Shown: positions 21,009 to 28,366 of the stretch, one piece after another
Position numbering within the stretch: position 1 is the first letter of the stretch
Layout of the letters: each line of letters opens with the position of its first letter
DNA from: a virus
IMG/VR virus record: IMGVR_UViG_3300027736_000191
Coordinates: 1 to 28,366 of that record
DNA: 28,366 bases
Reading direction: 5' to 3' (one strand)
Notes under the pieces: model-generated
Databases searched by the model: none
The model's input: only the letters and a program-made list of their open reading frames with translations
Told to the model about the DNA's origin: nothing
Made by a program: the position numbers and the translations under genes

Positions 21009-22723
21009 GACATTTTTTAAACGAGATTGAAATAACGCCACGAAATAGGGAAGTCATTGGAGTAGTTTCAGATTTCACAGATAACCCTGAAGTATTAAAG
21101 GTAAACGTTGACACTATAATACTACCTAGAGAGGCTTATGATATTGTCAAAAATCACATAAACACAATAGGTTTATTCGAGGGAATTCCATATCGAGTGC
21201 AAATGGCAAACGGGATTAGTTTAGATTATTACGTTGACCTGACAAGTGCGCCCGTATTTCGTTCCTATGAATGTGAATTAAAAATAAAAAGAAGACGTGC
21301 AAACGACAATTTTTTTGACAATGCAAACGGTACATCCTTTGAATTACTACTAGCAAAGGGAGTTGTTTTTCCAACGTTCAAGGTTCCTTATCTAATCATA
21401 AAGGATAACCAAGCGGAATTGGCAATTATGTTGTCTATTGCGCTTTATAACATGGTTCAAGCAAGTATTTCAGCTATACAAAACCTTTCGGCAACAATAT
21501 CGGAGGGAGTTGGAGCATTCACTCCAAGTGTTGGGGCAACGGGACCAGTTGTAAATGTAGGTCCAATTATAGCGTATTTTTTAAATATAACAATTCAAAT
21601 TATCTATGTTGCGAGTCTTTTGATTGCGATTACTGAAATGGCTGTGAGATTATTTAGTCTTATTTTCCCAAAAGTGCGTAATTTATTAGGATGTAAAGTG
21701 AAAGATTTGATTGAACAAGGCTGTAATTATTTAGGTTTTAGCTTAGATTCCACGCTTTTAACAACAGAAAATTGGACCATTTTACCCGTTCCATTGGTTA
21801 GAGGTCGAAAGGGTATTTTTAAATTTATTCCTGACGATTTAATTTCGCCATTTAACAAAGGTGTTCCGAGTTCAAGCGACACCGTTACAACGTTGGGGAG
21901 CTTAATTAAAGCGGTTGAGGATACTTTTAACGCAAGAACAAAGGTAGTAAATGGAGTTGTTCAGATTGAAAGGCGAGATTACTGGAATGATGTAGCAATT
22001 AATAATATTATTCCTGCAATGGTTATTCAGGCGGACCGCCAAGACGAATTCAGTTATAACCCCGAGGATGTTTGGAAAAGATACTACATTCATTATAATT
22101 TAGATCAAATGGATTTGAACACAATGGATGAATTATACGACATTCATGATGCTGAATATTCAACCGAACCAATAAACGTTTTAAATGCCGATTTAGTAAC
22201 AATTAAAGGACTTAATGATGTTGCGCCTCCCTTTGCCTTAGGACAAAGAAAAGACGGACTTAATTGGCTTGAATTATTGGCTAAAGGATTGTTTGAGGTT
22301 ATTGACGCAATTACGGGATTATTCGGAGGTGGGACAAATCTTGTTGCTAAAATTGAGGGTAGAGTTGGGGTTTTAGTTATTAGTCAAAATTTCTTTGCGG
22401 TTACAAAATTGCTTTATACAATTAAAGGAAAACAACCAGCAAATTTCAAAGATATTGTAAGCGCAAAAGGACTTTGGAATAATTATCACTACATAAATCA
22501 AATCGCATTAAACAGCTGGAAAATTAAAAGTGATGTTCGTTTGAGAATAATGGAGGAAGATTTTGTAACTTTGTTAAATAATAATTGGATTGAGGTTGAC
22601 GGGGTTAATTGTGAGATTCTGAGATTAGAGTGGATTGATGAGAAAAGTTTAGCGACTTTAACTTATCGAATTCCTGACAATTTCGCAAATGGTAAGGTAT
22701 CAACGCTAATAATAAACGAATAA
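21005..22723 (+). CDS. Tail protein following the tape measure (572 aa)
   Basis: Overlaps the tape measure gene by 4 bases, the usual slot of the distal tail or tail-tip protein. Residues 1-110 are alpha/beta (MRHFLNEIEITPRNREVIGV). Two hydrophobic stretches lie at about 139-164 (LAIMLSIALYNMVQASISAI) and 184-221 (VGPIIAYFLNITIQIIYVAS), unusual for a tip protein. A second beta-rich half (300-570) includes VVQIERRDYWNDVAINNIIP and ends ATLTYRIPDNFANGK. I do not recognise a named family. A structural tail-tip role is inferred from position. Confidence 0.6.
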   Translation: MRHFLNEIEITPRNREVIGVVSDFTDNPEVLKVNVDTIILPREAYDIVKNHINTIGLFEGIPYRVQMANGISLDYYVDLTSAPVFRSYECELKIKRRRANDNFFDNANGTSFELLLAKGVVFPTFKVPYLIIKDNQAELAIMLSIALYNMVQASISAIQNLSATISEGVGAFTPSVGATGPVVNVGPIIAYFLNITIQIIYVASLLIAITEMAVRLFSLIFPKVRNLLGCKVKDLIEQGCNYLGFSLDSTLLTTENWTILPVPLVRGRKGIFKFIPDDLISPFNKGVPSSSDTVTTLGSLIKAVEDTFNARTKVVNGVVQIERRDYWNDVAINNIIPAMVIQADRQDEFSYNPEDVWKRYYIHYNLDQMDLNTMDELYDIHDAEYSTEPINVLNADLVTIKGLNDVAPPFALGQRKDGLNWLELLAKGLFEVIDAITGLFGGGTNLVAKIEGRVGVLVISQNFFAVTKLLYTIKGKQPANFKDIVSAKGLWNNYHYINQIALNSWKIKSDVRLRIMEEDFVTLLNNNWIEVDGVNCEILRLEWIDEKSLATLTYRIPDNFANGKVSTLIINE

Positions 22724-22941
22724 TGACTGAAAATATTACAGAAATTACAAAAACTTTGGAACAATCATTCAATAAATTGTTGAATATGAACAAAGAATTG
22801 TTGAAAAGTTTAAATGATGAGCAATTAAAACAAGTTTTACCAATTCAAACAGATATAAATAATATATTGAGAGCTGTAAAAGGAGGGGATATTTTAGCAA
22901 TAAACGAAATTCAAAAGAAATATGCCAGTTCAGATATTTAA
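22723..22941 (+). CDS. Small helical hypothetical protein (72 aa)
   Basis: Starts MTENITEITKTLEQSFNKLL in a TAATG overlap with the tail gene. The sequence is almost wholly helical with heptad spacing (LNMNKELLKSLNDEQLKQVL) and ends LAINEIQKKYASSDI. It overlaps the next gene by 20 bases. It could be a coiled-coil assembly factor. No family is recognised. Confidence 0.6.
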   Translation: MTENITEITKTLEQSFNKLLNMNKELLKSLNDEQLKQVLPIQTDINNILRAVKGGDILAINEIQKKYASSDI

Positions 22942-25120
22942 TAAAACTTATACGGATATTTTTAGCAATTCGTTGGGTTATTATAAGACGAATGTAGGTG
23001 ATCCTATTATCTTGGAATTAACGTTACACGCGTCAATCAGGATGAGCTCACAAACAAATCCTTTATTCCTAGACTTATCAACAACGCCCTATTATATTAC
23101 GTCATCTTCACAAAGTTGGATTGATGAGGGGTTTCGAGTTGGGGACACCGTAACAATTGATTCATATGATGCTTTGATGAGCACACCAACAACAACTTTT
23201 ACAGCAACTGTTGTTTATGTTGATGACACTACATTGGGAGTAAACACTATTTTAAGCTGGTATGATATTGCTTTAAATCAATACGTTGTTATTACGGTAA
23301 CAAATAGAGCCAGAGCAACACTAGAAATTCTTTTAAATCATTGTTTAAATTCAACCGCTGGATTGCCTTTTTCATTAATTGATGGCGAAAGTACACGCGC
23401 GAGATTTGAAGACACAGACGGAATGATTGTCGGGGATGTTATTTCGGGGATTATTCTAGTTAATCAGTCGGGACAATTTTTACAAGGATGTAAAATTAAA
23501 AGACTAACCGATTACGCAACGGGGATTTTTGCCTATATTTTAAGCGTTCAATATATCAACTCAGGCATTTACGACAGTTCAAGTTTTGCAACGTCAAATT
23601 GTTTAAAAACTTATTTAAAATTGGAGTGGGCGAGTTTAGACGGGGAGCCATTTGCAAAGACAGTAAGTGTTTTAAATGAGTCAGGAGATACGGGTTATTT
23701 TGACCAGCCTTTTAATACTGGAGTTGTTGACGCCACATTGGTTCAGGGAGTTAATGAAATTGATTATTCCGTTGCTACAACATTTGACGTAATAATAGAT
23801 TCGGCAAGTGTTGACTATGCGATTGGTTCGGCTTATCAATCAATTGACACAGCATATTATAAAAATCGGACTTATTCTCAGTCTAATTTATCAATGATAA
23901 TTGAGTCAACTATTCCGACAATTAGCGTTGGTTATCTATCTTATATCAATGAGTTTTTAGCTCAATATGAACTGACGTTAAATTCTATTACAACCGTTGG
24001 GACGTTGAACACTTTAAATATTACGTTTACGCCTAGTATTTTGTTTACAGCTTTCATGGATGGTCTTGAAGAGGGAGATAGGCTATTTAAATTGTGGGTA
24101 AAATTCGGAAATCTTAACTTATTAGTTTTTGACAATCAATTAACGAAATCACCGCCCGTTGGTGGTCCATTAATTCCAGTTCAAAATATATTTATTGACC
24201 ATTCAGATAATACTACTGATTCACTTATTTCATCTTTAACTTATGAGGCAAACTCCGAAGATGATTTGGCTTTTTGCGGTAAATTTTTACTCGAAAATGG
24301 TGCTAGTTATGATTCAATAACGTACAAAATTGAAGCCTTTAATACGTCTACTTTAGAAAGTTTTGATTTGAACAACGTATTTTTTAATATTTCAACCGTT
24401 CCGCAAGTTGGAGGGATTTATATTCTTAATCAAACGCAAACAGTACAAAACACGTTACCGACAACTAGCGAAAAAAGGGTTGCGAGTTTGATTTTAGATC
24501 CGTCAATTGACACTTTCACAGAGTATGGAATAAAGGTTTATTTCCCATTCTTATTGCGCTGGGAATATTGGTTACAGCAATTGAATGCTGACGCTGATTT
24601 TTACCCAAATAATCAAACAAAAAACTGGTTTGAATATAACAATTTAGGGGACTGGCAATTGCGATTGAATATTGAGCTAGTAAAAGACGGACTTGCCTAT
24701 ATTTTTACCGATGTTGTAGCTGACAAGGGATACGATTCAAGCGTTGATATTGACCAAACGATTGAATTGTATATTGATAGCTCAAACACGAATGTTGGAA
24801 TAGTAACCGAGGGGCAATTAATGCGCGTAATCGGAACGCATACGCTAGTAAATGGTTTTGATTGGGATAACGCAACGGTATGGGGACAAATTACTGTTGA
24901 GCCAACAGAAAGCAATCCGAGATTTATTTCAAGTACTGTAATTGATTACGACAATAACCCGTCAAATCCATTAATTCCATTAGTTGGTGAGGTTGGCTGT
25001 AAGTTAACTTTTCCGACAACGACACAAGCTAAATTGGAATGTTATTTTAATCCTGATTTAATTAACTTAACAAACGGAGTGAAATTTACAACGAAGATAA
25101 AAGGTTGTCAAATTGACTAA
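22922..25120 (+). CDS. Large tail/baseplate or fibre protein (732 aa)
   Basis: A 732-residue beta-rich protein, rich in Thr, Ser, Asn and Asp with few charged helices: MPVQIFNKTYTDIFSNSLGY, VGDTVTIDSYDALMSTPTTT, VNESGDTGYFDQ-like VLNESGDTGYFDQPFNTGVV. It ends TNGVKFTTKIKGCQID. Composition and position after the tip protein suggest a baseplate or fibre component that may contact the host surface. No enzymatic motif or named domain is visible. Start at ATG 22922, with 20-base overlap with the upstream gene. Confidence 0.65.
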   Translation: MPVQIFNKTYTDIFSNSLGYYKTNVGDPIILELTLHASIRMSSQTNPLFLDLSTTPYYITSSSQSWIDEGFRVGDTVTIDSYDALMSTPTTTFTATVVYVDDTTLGVNTILSWYDIALNQYVVITVTNRARATLEILLNHCLNSTAGLPFSLIDGESTRARFEDTDGMIVGDVISGIILVNQSGQFLQGCKIKRLTDYATGIFAYILSVQYINSGIYDSSSFATSNCLKTYLKLEWASLDGEPFAKTVSVLNESGDTGYFDQPFNTGVVDATLVQGVNEIDYSVATTFDVIIDSASVDYAIGSAYQSIDTAYYKNRTYSQSNLSMIIESTIPTISVGYLSYINEFLAQYELTLNSITTVGTLNTLNITFTPSILFTAFMDGLEEGDRLFKLWVKFGNLNLLVFDNQLTKSPPVGGPLIPVQNIFIDHSDNTTDSLISSLTYEANSEDDLAFCGKFLLENGASYDSITYKIEAFNTSTLESFDLNNVFFNISTVPQVGGIYILNQTQTVQNTLPTTSEKRVASLILDPSIDTFTEYGIKVYFPFLLRWEYWLQQLNADADFYPNNQTKNWFEYNNLGDWQLRLNIELVKDGLAYIFTDVVADKGYDSSVDIDQTIELYIDSSNTNVGIVTEGQLMRVIGTHTLVNGFDWDNATVWGQITVEPTESNPRFISSTVIDYDNNPSNPLIPLVGEVGCKLTFPTTTQAKLECYFNPDLINLTNGVKFTTKIKGCQID

Positions 25121-25178
25121 CCAGTATTCAAAGTTATGACAACGGATTTACAAAAAGAAACAACTAATTTATTTGATA

Positions 25179-26321
25179 ATGTGTAATTGTATAAAAATAA
25201 CATATCTTATTCCTGAAGGAATTGAAACGACAATTGAAATAAACGTTTCAGGAACATTTGGCGGTGCTAATTATTACTATTGGACTGACGGAGTGAACGA
25301 CTTTTATTTATTTTGGAACACTAATCAATGGGAGGTATCTTTAACTTTGGGAGGTTTTTCGATTTGTTTTATAAAAGATGGGTTTATTGATTGTCCCGAT
25401 TTTGCTAGTATTCCAGCATGGCAAACAGAATTTTTCAGTGTGTTTACAACGGCTGCGTGTGATCCTGATAATTGCGGACTTGAAGACCGTATTTACAGAA
25501 ATTACGACTCAATAAAATTACCTCAATCATTTGTTGAACAAGACAGAGGGTTAATTGAATGCTGTTGCGTTGCGTTGGTTTTGGGTAGTCATGGCGAAAC
25601 TTGGGAAAATGACGTAACGTCTTTTTGGATGAAATTATCCGACAATTTAGATTCAGTAAGTTTTGACATTTTAGACTGTTTAGGCAATATAATTGATTCT
25701 TTTACGACAACAGCTTTTCCAAATGAGCCTAATGCGTATTACGCAACGTGTGATTGGGGATATATTTTAGGCGCTTATGGACAAGGCGAATATACACTAG
25801 CAATTACTTACAGTATTTCGGGAGTTTCAGGACAACTTTTATGGGGTGATTACAAACTATTACCGTACACTATACAAAACGCGCTTAAAACAGCTAGAGT
25901 AAGAGCTATTTTTAACGGTAAACAAACGATTGACGGGATAGATTTCACAAATAGTAATGTAGAAAGTACTCACAGATTTTACGGTTACATTGGAAATCGT
26001 CAACCTAACATGGAAATTGATAATATCATTTATGATAATAGGGAAATGAAACGGGTTATTAGGGAAAATCTAAACGATTACGAAATAATTACAGATCCAG
26101 AGGATGAGTGTATTTTGCGCCCTTTATTGGAGCTGTTTTTAATCTCTGAAAACGAATTATTTATTTCCGATTATAACGCTCACAATCATTCATACAGATA
26201 TTTAGATTTGCCCGTTATTGTTTCCGAAAGTCCAGCTGTTGAGTACAAAGATTTTAGCCGTAAAGCTGTATTAAAATGCAAGGTTGCGGATAAATTTAAA
26301 AACTCAAGAACTTTTTACTAA
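25179..26321 (+). CDS. Cys-rich structural tail protein (380 aa)
   Basis: I start at ATG 25179 (MCNCIKITYLIPEGIETTIE). A TTG in frame at 25173 is less likely. The protein is beta-rich with many Cys in the first half: CNC at 2-4, DCPDF, CDPDNC, IECCCVAL, DILDC. It also has a C-terminal region with QTIDGIDFTNSNVESTHRFY and NRQPNMEIDN. It is probably a tail tip or receptor-binding component, with disulphides or a metal site. No family is recognised. Its TAA stop (26319-26321) also begins a TAACTTTG promoter box. Confidence 0.6.
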   Translation: MCNCIKITYLIPEGIETTIEINVSGTFGGANYYYWTDGVNDFYLFWNTNQWEVSLTLGGFSICFIKDGFIDCPDFASIPAWQTEFFSVFTTAACDPDNCGLEDRIYRNYDSIKLPQSFVEQDRGLIECCCVALVLGSHGETWENDVTSFWMKLSDNLDSVSFDILDCLGNIIDSFTTTAFPNEPNAYYATCDWGYILGAYGQGEYTLAITYSISGVSGQLLWGDYKLLPYTIQNALKTARVRAIFNGKQTIDGIDFTNSNVESTHRFYGYIGNRQPNMEIDNIIYDNREMKRVIRENLNDYEIITDPEDECILRPLLELFLISENELFISDYNAHNHSYRYLDLPVIVSESPAVEYKDFSRKAVLKCKVADKFKNSRTFY

Positions 26322-26326
26322 CTTTG
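26319..26326 (+). promoter_or_regulatory. -7 box TAACTTTG fused to a stop codon, before the lysis genes
   Basis: TAACTTTG fits TAnnTTTG, and its TAA is the stop of the 25179 gene. The next ATG is at 26346, giving an A-rich leader of about 13 bases. Same arrangement and same eight bases as at 10748-10755. Confidence 0.5.
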
Positions 26327-26345
26327 TAAACTAAACTAAGCAAAA

Positions 26346-26612
26346 ATGTACAAATTTACAGTTTCAGGCAATTATTTATTAGTAAATTATACCGACAGAA
26401 ATACAATTAATTATCAATTTCCAATGATTAAAACAGTTTATTCCTTTAATGGATTATTGTTTAAAATTAGTGAGGGAGAAATAATGGCGGAAAATTTAAT
26501 TATAAATGTTCAAGATATTCAGCGTGGAAAAGTAATTGATTCAAATGACGCTCCATTTACTTTAATAACATTTGAGGAATTTTTGCAACAAAAAACAGCA
26601 ATCTATAAGTAA
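26346..26612 (+). CDS. Hypothetical protein (88 aa)
   Basis: Starts MYKFTVSGNYLLVNYTDRNT after the A-rich leader CTAAGCAAAA, and overlaps the next gene by one base (TAATG). It has a beta-rich N-terminus and a helical C-terminus (TFEEFLQQKTAIYK). It heads the presumed lysis operon and has its own promoter. No membrane segment and no family recognised. Confidence 0.6.
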   Translation: MYKFTVSGNYLLVNYTDRNTINYQFPMIKTVYSFNGLLFKISEGEIMAENLIINVQDIQRGKVIDSNDAPFTLITFEEFLQQKTAIYK

Positions 26613-26899
26613 TGGAATATTTAAACTTTATTTTATTTTCACTAATTGGAATAATTGCTTACTTTGTCAGGGACATTTTATCTCAATTTAAGGAACACAG
26701 AAAGTCAAGCGACCAACAACATTTGCATTTTAGCGAAGAGGTCGGAAAATTAAAGGGTAAAATTGAAATGGTACAGCAACAATCGACAAACGACATTACT
26801 AGAATAGAACAGTTAACGCAATTAAAATTGGAGCAAATTTCAAAGGATGTTTCAGATTTGACAAAAGCCGTACATCAACTAATAACACAAAGAGGATGA
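26612..26899 (+). CDS. Membrane-anchored coiled-coil protein (95 aa), lysis-region
   Basis: One N-terminal membrane segment (about 5-22, LNFILFSLIGIIAYFVRD), then a long hydrophilic coiled coil (about 40-92: HFSEEVGKLKGKIEMVQQQS, ITRIEQLTQLKLEQISKDVS). This layout resembles accessory holin or spanin-like proteins. No lipobox is seen. It overlaps the next gene by 4 bases in a run of small membrane proteins before a lysin candidate. The lysis role is inferred from architecture and position. Confidence 0.6.
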   Translation: MEYLNFILFSLIGIIAYFVRDILSQFKEHRKSSDQQHLHFSEEVGKLKGKIEMVQQQSTNDITRIEQLTQLKLEQISKDVSDLTKAVHQLITQRG

Positions 26900-27099
26900 A
26901 ATTAATTGAAAGAATCAAGAAAAGAACACCACGCAAGGACCGAATAAAGGGACAAATAGCAACTACAATAGGAGCAATATGTGGAGCAATTTTAGCAACT
27001 GGATTGATTGTTAACCCTGTTGGAATTGTTTGTTTAACTGTTGGGACAATAGTGTTTGGAGGCAAAGCATTATATCACTCGCAAAAAGTAGTAAAATGA
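26896..27099 (+). CDS. Candidate holin (67 aa, two membrane helices)
   Basis: A basic N-terminus (MKLIERIKKRTPRKDRIKGQ) followed by two Gly/Ile/Val-rich membrane segments, about 21-39 (IATTIGAICGAILATGLIV) and 42-57 (VGIVCLTVGTIVFGGK), linked by NP, and a short basic tail. Size and two-helix hairpin fit class II holins, which open the inner membrane for the lysin. It overlaps neighbours by 4 bases on both sides. No sequence-specific holin motif exists, so this rests on architecture and context. Confidence 0.55.
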   Translation: MKLIERIKKRTPRKDRIKGQIATTIGAICGAILATGLIVNPVGIVCLTVGTIVFGGKALYHSQKVVK

Positions 27100-27188
27100 A
27101 CAATGAAACACAGCTAATTTTAGGGACAATTTGCCTAATTATAGCGGTTATTGGTTATTATTTAGGTATAAAATATATCAAATGGTAA
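27096..27188 (+). CDS. Very small single-pass membrane protein (30 aa)
   Basis: Starts ATG 27096 in an ATGA overlap with the holin candidate and ends TAA 27186-27188, itself overlapping the start of the lysin gene by 7 bases. The 30 residues contain one membrane segment (about 7-25, LILGTICLIIAVIGYYLGI) and a basic end (KYIKW). Perfect tiling between two genes supports translation. It could be an antiholin or accessory lysis peptide. Function not determined. Confidence 0.5.
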   Translation: MNNETQLILGTICLIIAVIGYYLGIKYIKW

Positions 27189-27754
27189 AGAATTACACAG
27201 ATAGTCAGTTATTAAACAAGGTCAAATCGTTACCGAGTTTTAATGGTTTTCCGCAAGACTATTGGATATTGGGAGTTCAATCGGATGAGGACGCATTCAA
27301 TGTTTTTGACGATAAATTTTATTTATTTCAAGGCGAAAAGTTCATTTTAGTAACTTCAGGCACAACCAATGCTGGAAAAAATGGACTTGAAAAATACGAT
27401 TCCTATAACAAGGATGGGGTTGCTGTTATTAAGACGAATGAGTTTTATTATAACGTGTGGAAATACGGATTGCATAAAGGAAAAATGAGAGCTTTAAAGC
27501 AAGTTAGGAATTTCCTTATTTCTAGGGATGGGGATAAGGACCATTCTATTGAAGAGGGGTTATCCATTCCTATGATTGCTGGGATCAATTTTCACGCAAA
27601 CAATTACAACCTAGACAACAAAGAAATCAAAGAAATAATCGGAGGCTGGAGTTTAGGCTGTCAGGTTATCAATAACACCCCGAATTATCTAAAAATAATA
27701 AATTTTGTTGAACCTCAAAAGGTCGTTTCTTACTGTTTATTAAAGGAATTCTAA
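27182..27754 (+). CDS. Candidate endolysin with YkuD-like Cys/His active site (190 aa)
   Basis: I start at ATG 27182 (MVKNYTDSQLLNKVKSLPSF), discarding an upstream TTG at 27131 that lies inside the preceding gene. KFILVTSGTTNAGKNGLE is a beta-turn segment, YGLHKGKMRALKQVRNF (about 95-111) has H98, and GINFHANNYNLDN (134-146) with GGWSLGCQVI (154-163) gives H138, S157 and C160, a pattern like the His...S-x-G-C of YkuD L,D-transpeptidase-type folds. Phage proteins with G-I-N-x-H and S-x-G-C-Q-V are found as lysins in Bacteroidota phages, from memory of the pattern. Location after membrane proteins supports peptidoglycan cleavage. The exact bond is unknown. Confidence 0.6.
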   Translation: MVKNYTDSQLLNKVKSLPSFNGFPQDYWILGVQSDEDAFNVFDDKFYLFQGEKFILVTSGTTNAGKNGLEKYDSYNKDGVAVIKTNEFYYNVWKYGLHKGKMRALKQVRNFLISRDGDKDHSIEEGLSIPMIAGINFHANNYNLDNKEIKEIIGGWSLGCQVINNTPNYLKIINFVEPQKVVSYCLLKEF

Positions 27755-27779
27755 AATAAATCAAAATATTTTCTATCTT

Positions 27780-27811
27780 AAAGCCCTTATAAACAAAGGG
27801 TTTTATTTTTT
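27780..27811 (+). terminator. Intrinsic terminator after the lysis operon
   Basis: AAAGCCCTT (27780-27788) pairs with AAGGGTTT (27796-27803), one bulged G, 7-base loop, followed by TATTTTTTA. It lies 26 bases after the lysin stop and ends the late operon. Confidence 0.75.
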
Positions 27812-27848
27812 ATTCACATTTTTTTGTACTTTTTTTGTTAATAATTGT

Positions 27849-27877
27849 GTTATATTAAAAAAAAGTTTATATATTTG
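27849..27877 (+). promoter_or_regulatory. Promoter with TATATTTG box and shared upstream sequence
   Basis: TATATTTG at 27870-27877, with ATTG at 27844-27847 as a possible -33 element 22 bases upstream. The stretch GTTATATTAAAAAAAAGTT at 27849-27867 matches 4433-4451 with one substitution. It should drive the 27919 operon, with a leader of about 35 bases. Confidence 0.65.
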
Positions 27878-27897
27878 CATATATCAATTAACGAAAA

Positions 27898-27921
27898 ACA
27901 AATTTAAAACTAAAAATTATG
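27898..27921 (+). repeat. A-rich translation leader, copy 1 (second copy 28225-28248)
   Basis: 24 bases ending in the ATG of 27919 match 28225-28248 with a single difference (ACAAATTTAAAACT then AAAAATTATG against TAAAATTATG). The duplicated leader immediately before two start codons suggests a translation-initiation element in place of a Shine-Dalgarno site. Confidence 0.65.
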
Positions 27922-28218
27922 AAAAATTTAAATCCATTTACCATTTTTCACGCTATTAGATATGTGAAATCTACAAACAGCATTAATTTGTCAAAATCTT
28001 TTTGTGCTAATTCAGAAGAACTTTTAGCAAAAAAATTAGAAAAAGCGAAAGGAAAATACATTATTATTACGGATAAACAATTTGGTCTTATTCAAAATAA
28101 CTTTGGAACAACAGAATTAATTCCAAACACAAAATTACCAATTCATTTAGTTGTAAACACGTCTTTTGGAACAGCAATGATTCCAATGACTACTAAACAA
28201 TTTGACAACAAGGGGTAA
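27919..28218 (+). CDS. Hypothetical protein (99 aa) opening a new operon
   Basis: Starts MKNLNPFTIFHAIRYVKSTN after the promoter at 27849-27877 and the repeated A-rich leader. The sequence has a helix (NSEELLAKKLEKAKGKYIII) and beta-strands toward the end (IHLVVNTSFGTAMIPMTTKQ). No membrane segment and no catalytic motif. The DNA is more AT-rich than the structural genes. A strong promoter suggests early expression. No family is recognised. Confidence 0.6.
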   Translation: MKNLNPFTIFHAIRYVKSTNSINLSKSFCANSEELLAKKLEKAKGKYIIITDKQFGLIQNNFGTTELIPNTKLPIHLVVNTSFGTAMIPMTTKQFDNKG

Positions 28219-28224
28219 ACATAA

Positions 28225-28248
28225 ACAAATTTAAAACTTAAAATTATG
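28225..28248 (+). repeat. A-rich translation leader, copy 2
   Basis: Second copy of the 24-base leader at 27898-27921, one base different, ending in the ATG at 28246. It lies in a 27-base gap with no promoter box, so it is likely a translational rather than transcriptional signal. Confidence 0.65.
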
Positions 28249-28366
28249 TATTTAAAATATGACATTCAAGAATTTAAAGCCTTTTGCGTAAATCATAAAG
28301 CTGAATTAAAACAAGTTGATTTTCTTAGAATCATAACTTATAAGGGGACAACGTTTCATCAAACGT
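28246..28366 (+). CDS. Hypothetical protein, truncated by the window end
   Basis: ATG at 28246 after the repeated leader. The frame stays open to the end of the window (40 codons read: MYLKYDIQEFKAFCVNHKAE and on to YKGTTFHQT). It is a basic alpha/beta-looking N-terminus, with no family recognised. Probably co-transcribed with the 27919 gene. Confidence 0.55.
   Translation, partial: MYLKYDIQEFKAFCVNHKAELKQVDFLRIITYKGTTFHQT

Noticed and set aside
25136-25186. A 16-codon frame (MTTDLQKETTNLFDNV) before the 25179 gene
   Set aside because: Too short to support. It could be a leader peptide, but nothing beyond an open frame is seen.
27131-27181. TTG start for the lysin candidate at 27131
   Set aside because: Lies inside the 30-residue membrane protein gene; the ATG at 27182 gives a normal overlap.
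1-28366. Integrase, attachment sites or CI-type repressor indicating lysogeny
   Set aside because: None seen; only a Cro-sized HTH protein is present, so I cannot say whether the phage is temperate.

Overview
The window looks like part of the genome of a tailed, siphovirus-type bacteriophage (or an intact prophage core) infecting a member of the Bacteroidota, most likely a Flavobacteriia-like host. Every gene I can support is on the + strand. The DNA is AT-rich. Genes are packed with 1-20 base overlaps (TAATG, ATGA). Shine-Dalgarno sequences are essentially absent and A-rich leaders stand in their place. Intergenic gaps carry the Bacteroidota -7 promoter box TAnnTTTG. Protein families such as DUF3127-like and ParB-methyltransferase fusions also fit. 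No integrase, host gene, tRNA or CRISPR array is visible.

Layout. (1) 1-6508, replication and recombination: small orphan genes, a stand-alone DnaA domain IV-like protein, a winged-helix replication initiator with a cluster of repeats inside its gene (candidate origin, 1611-1734), a DnaB/RepA-like ATPase, a coiled-coil protein, NinG, a NUMOD4/HNH homing endonuclease, an ERF single-strand annealing protein, a FEN-like 5'-3' exonuclease and a DUF3127-like ssDNA-binding protein. (2) 6550-9035, small orphan genes including an XRE-type regulator and a membrane protein, then a ParB/N4-N6 DNA methyltransferase. (3) 9046-14193, packaging and head: probable small terminase, large terminase, portal, HK97-type prohead protease, HK97-fold capsid protein. 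(4) 14242-26321, connector and tail: head-tail connector candidates, a probable tail tube protein, a gene pair that may be joined by frameshifting, a 1008-residue tape measure protein and four downstream tail or tip proteins. (5) 26346-27754, probable lysis region: small membrane proteins and a YkuD-like lysin candidate. (6) 27755-28366, a terminator, a strong promoter and the start of another AT-rich operon.

The most interesting signals are not proteins. Two intergenic regions (about 1002-1090 and 3870-3950) carry related, probably free-standing small RNAs. Each has the same promoter-like box, two interlocked stems in A-B-A'-B' order (an H-type pseudoknot) with different paired bases, shared short sequence blocks and a U-rich end. 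The replication initiator gene holds tandem and direct repeats resembling a lambda O-type internal origin. Several gene junctions are compressed so that a stop codon or terminator U-tract also forms the promoter, and some predicted mRNAs would be leaderless.
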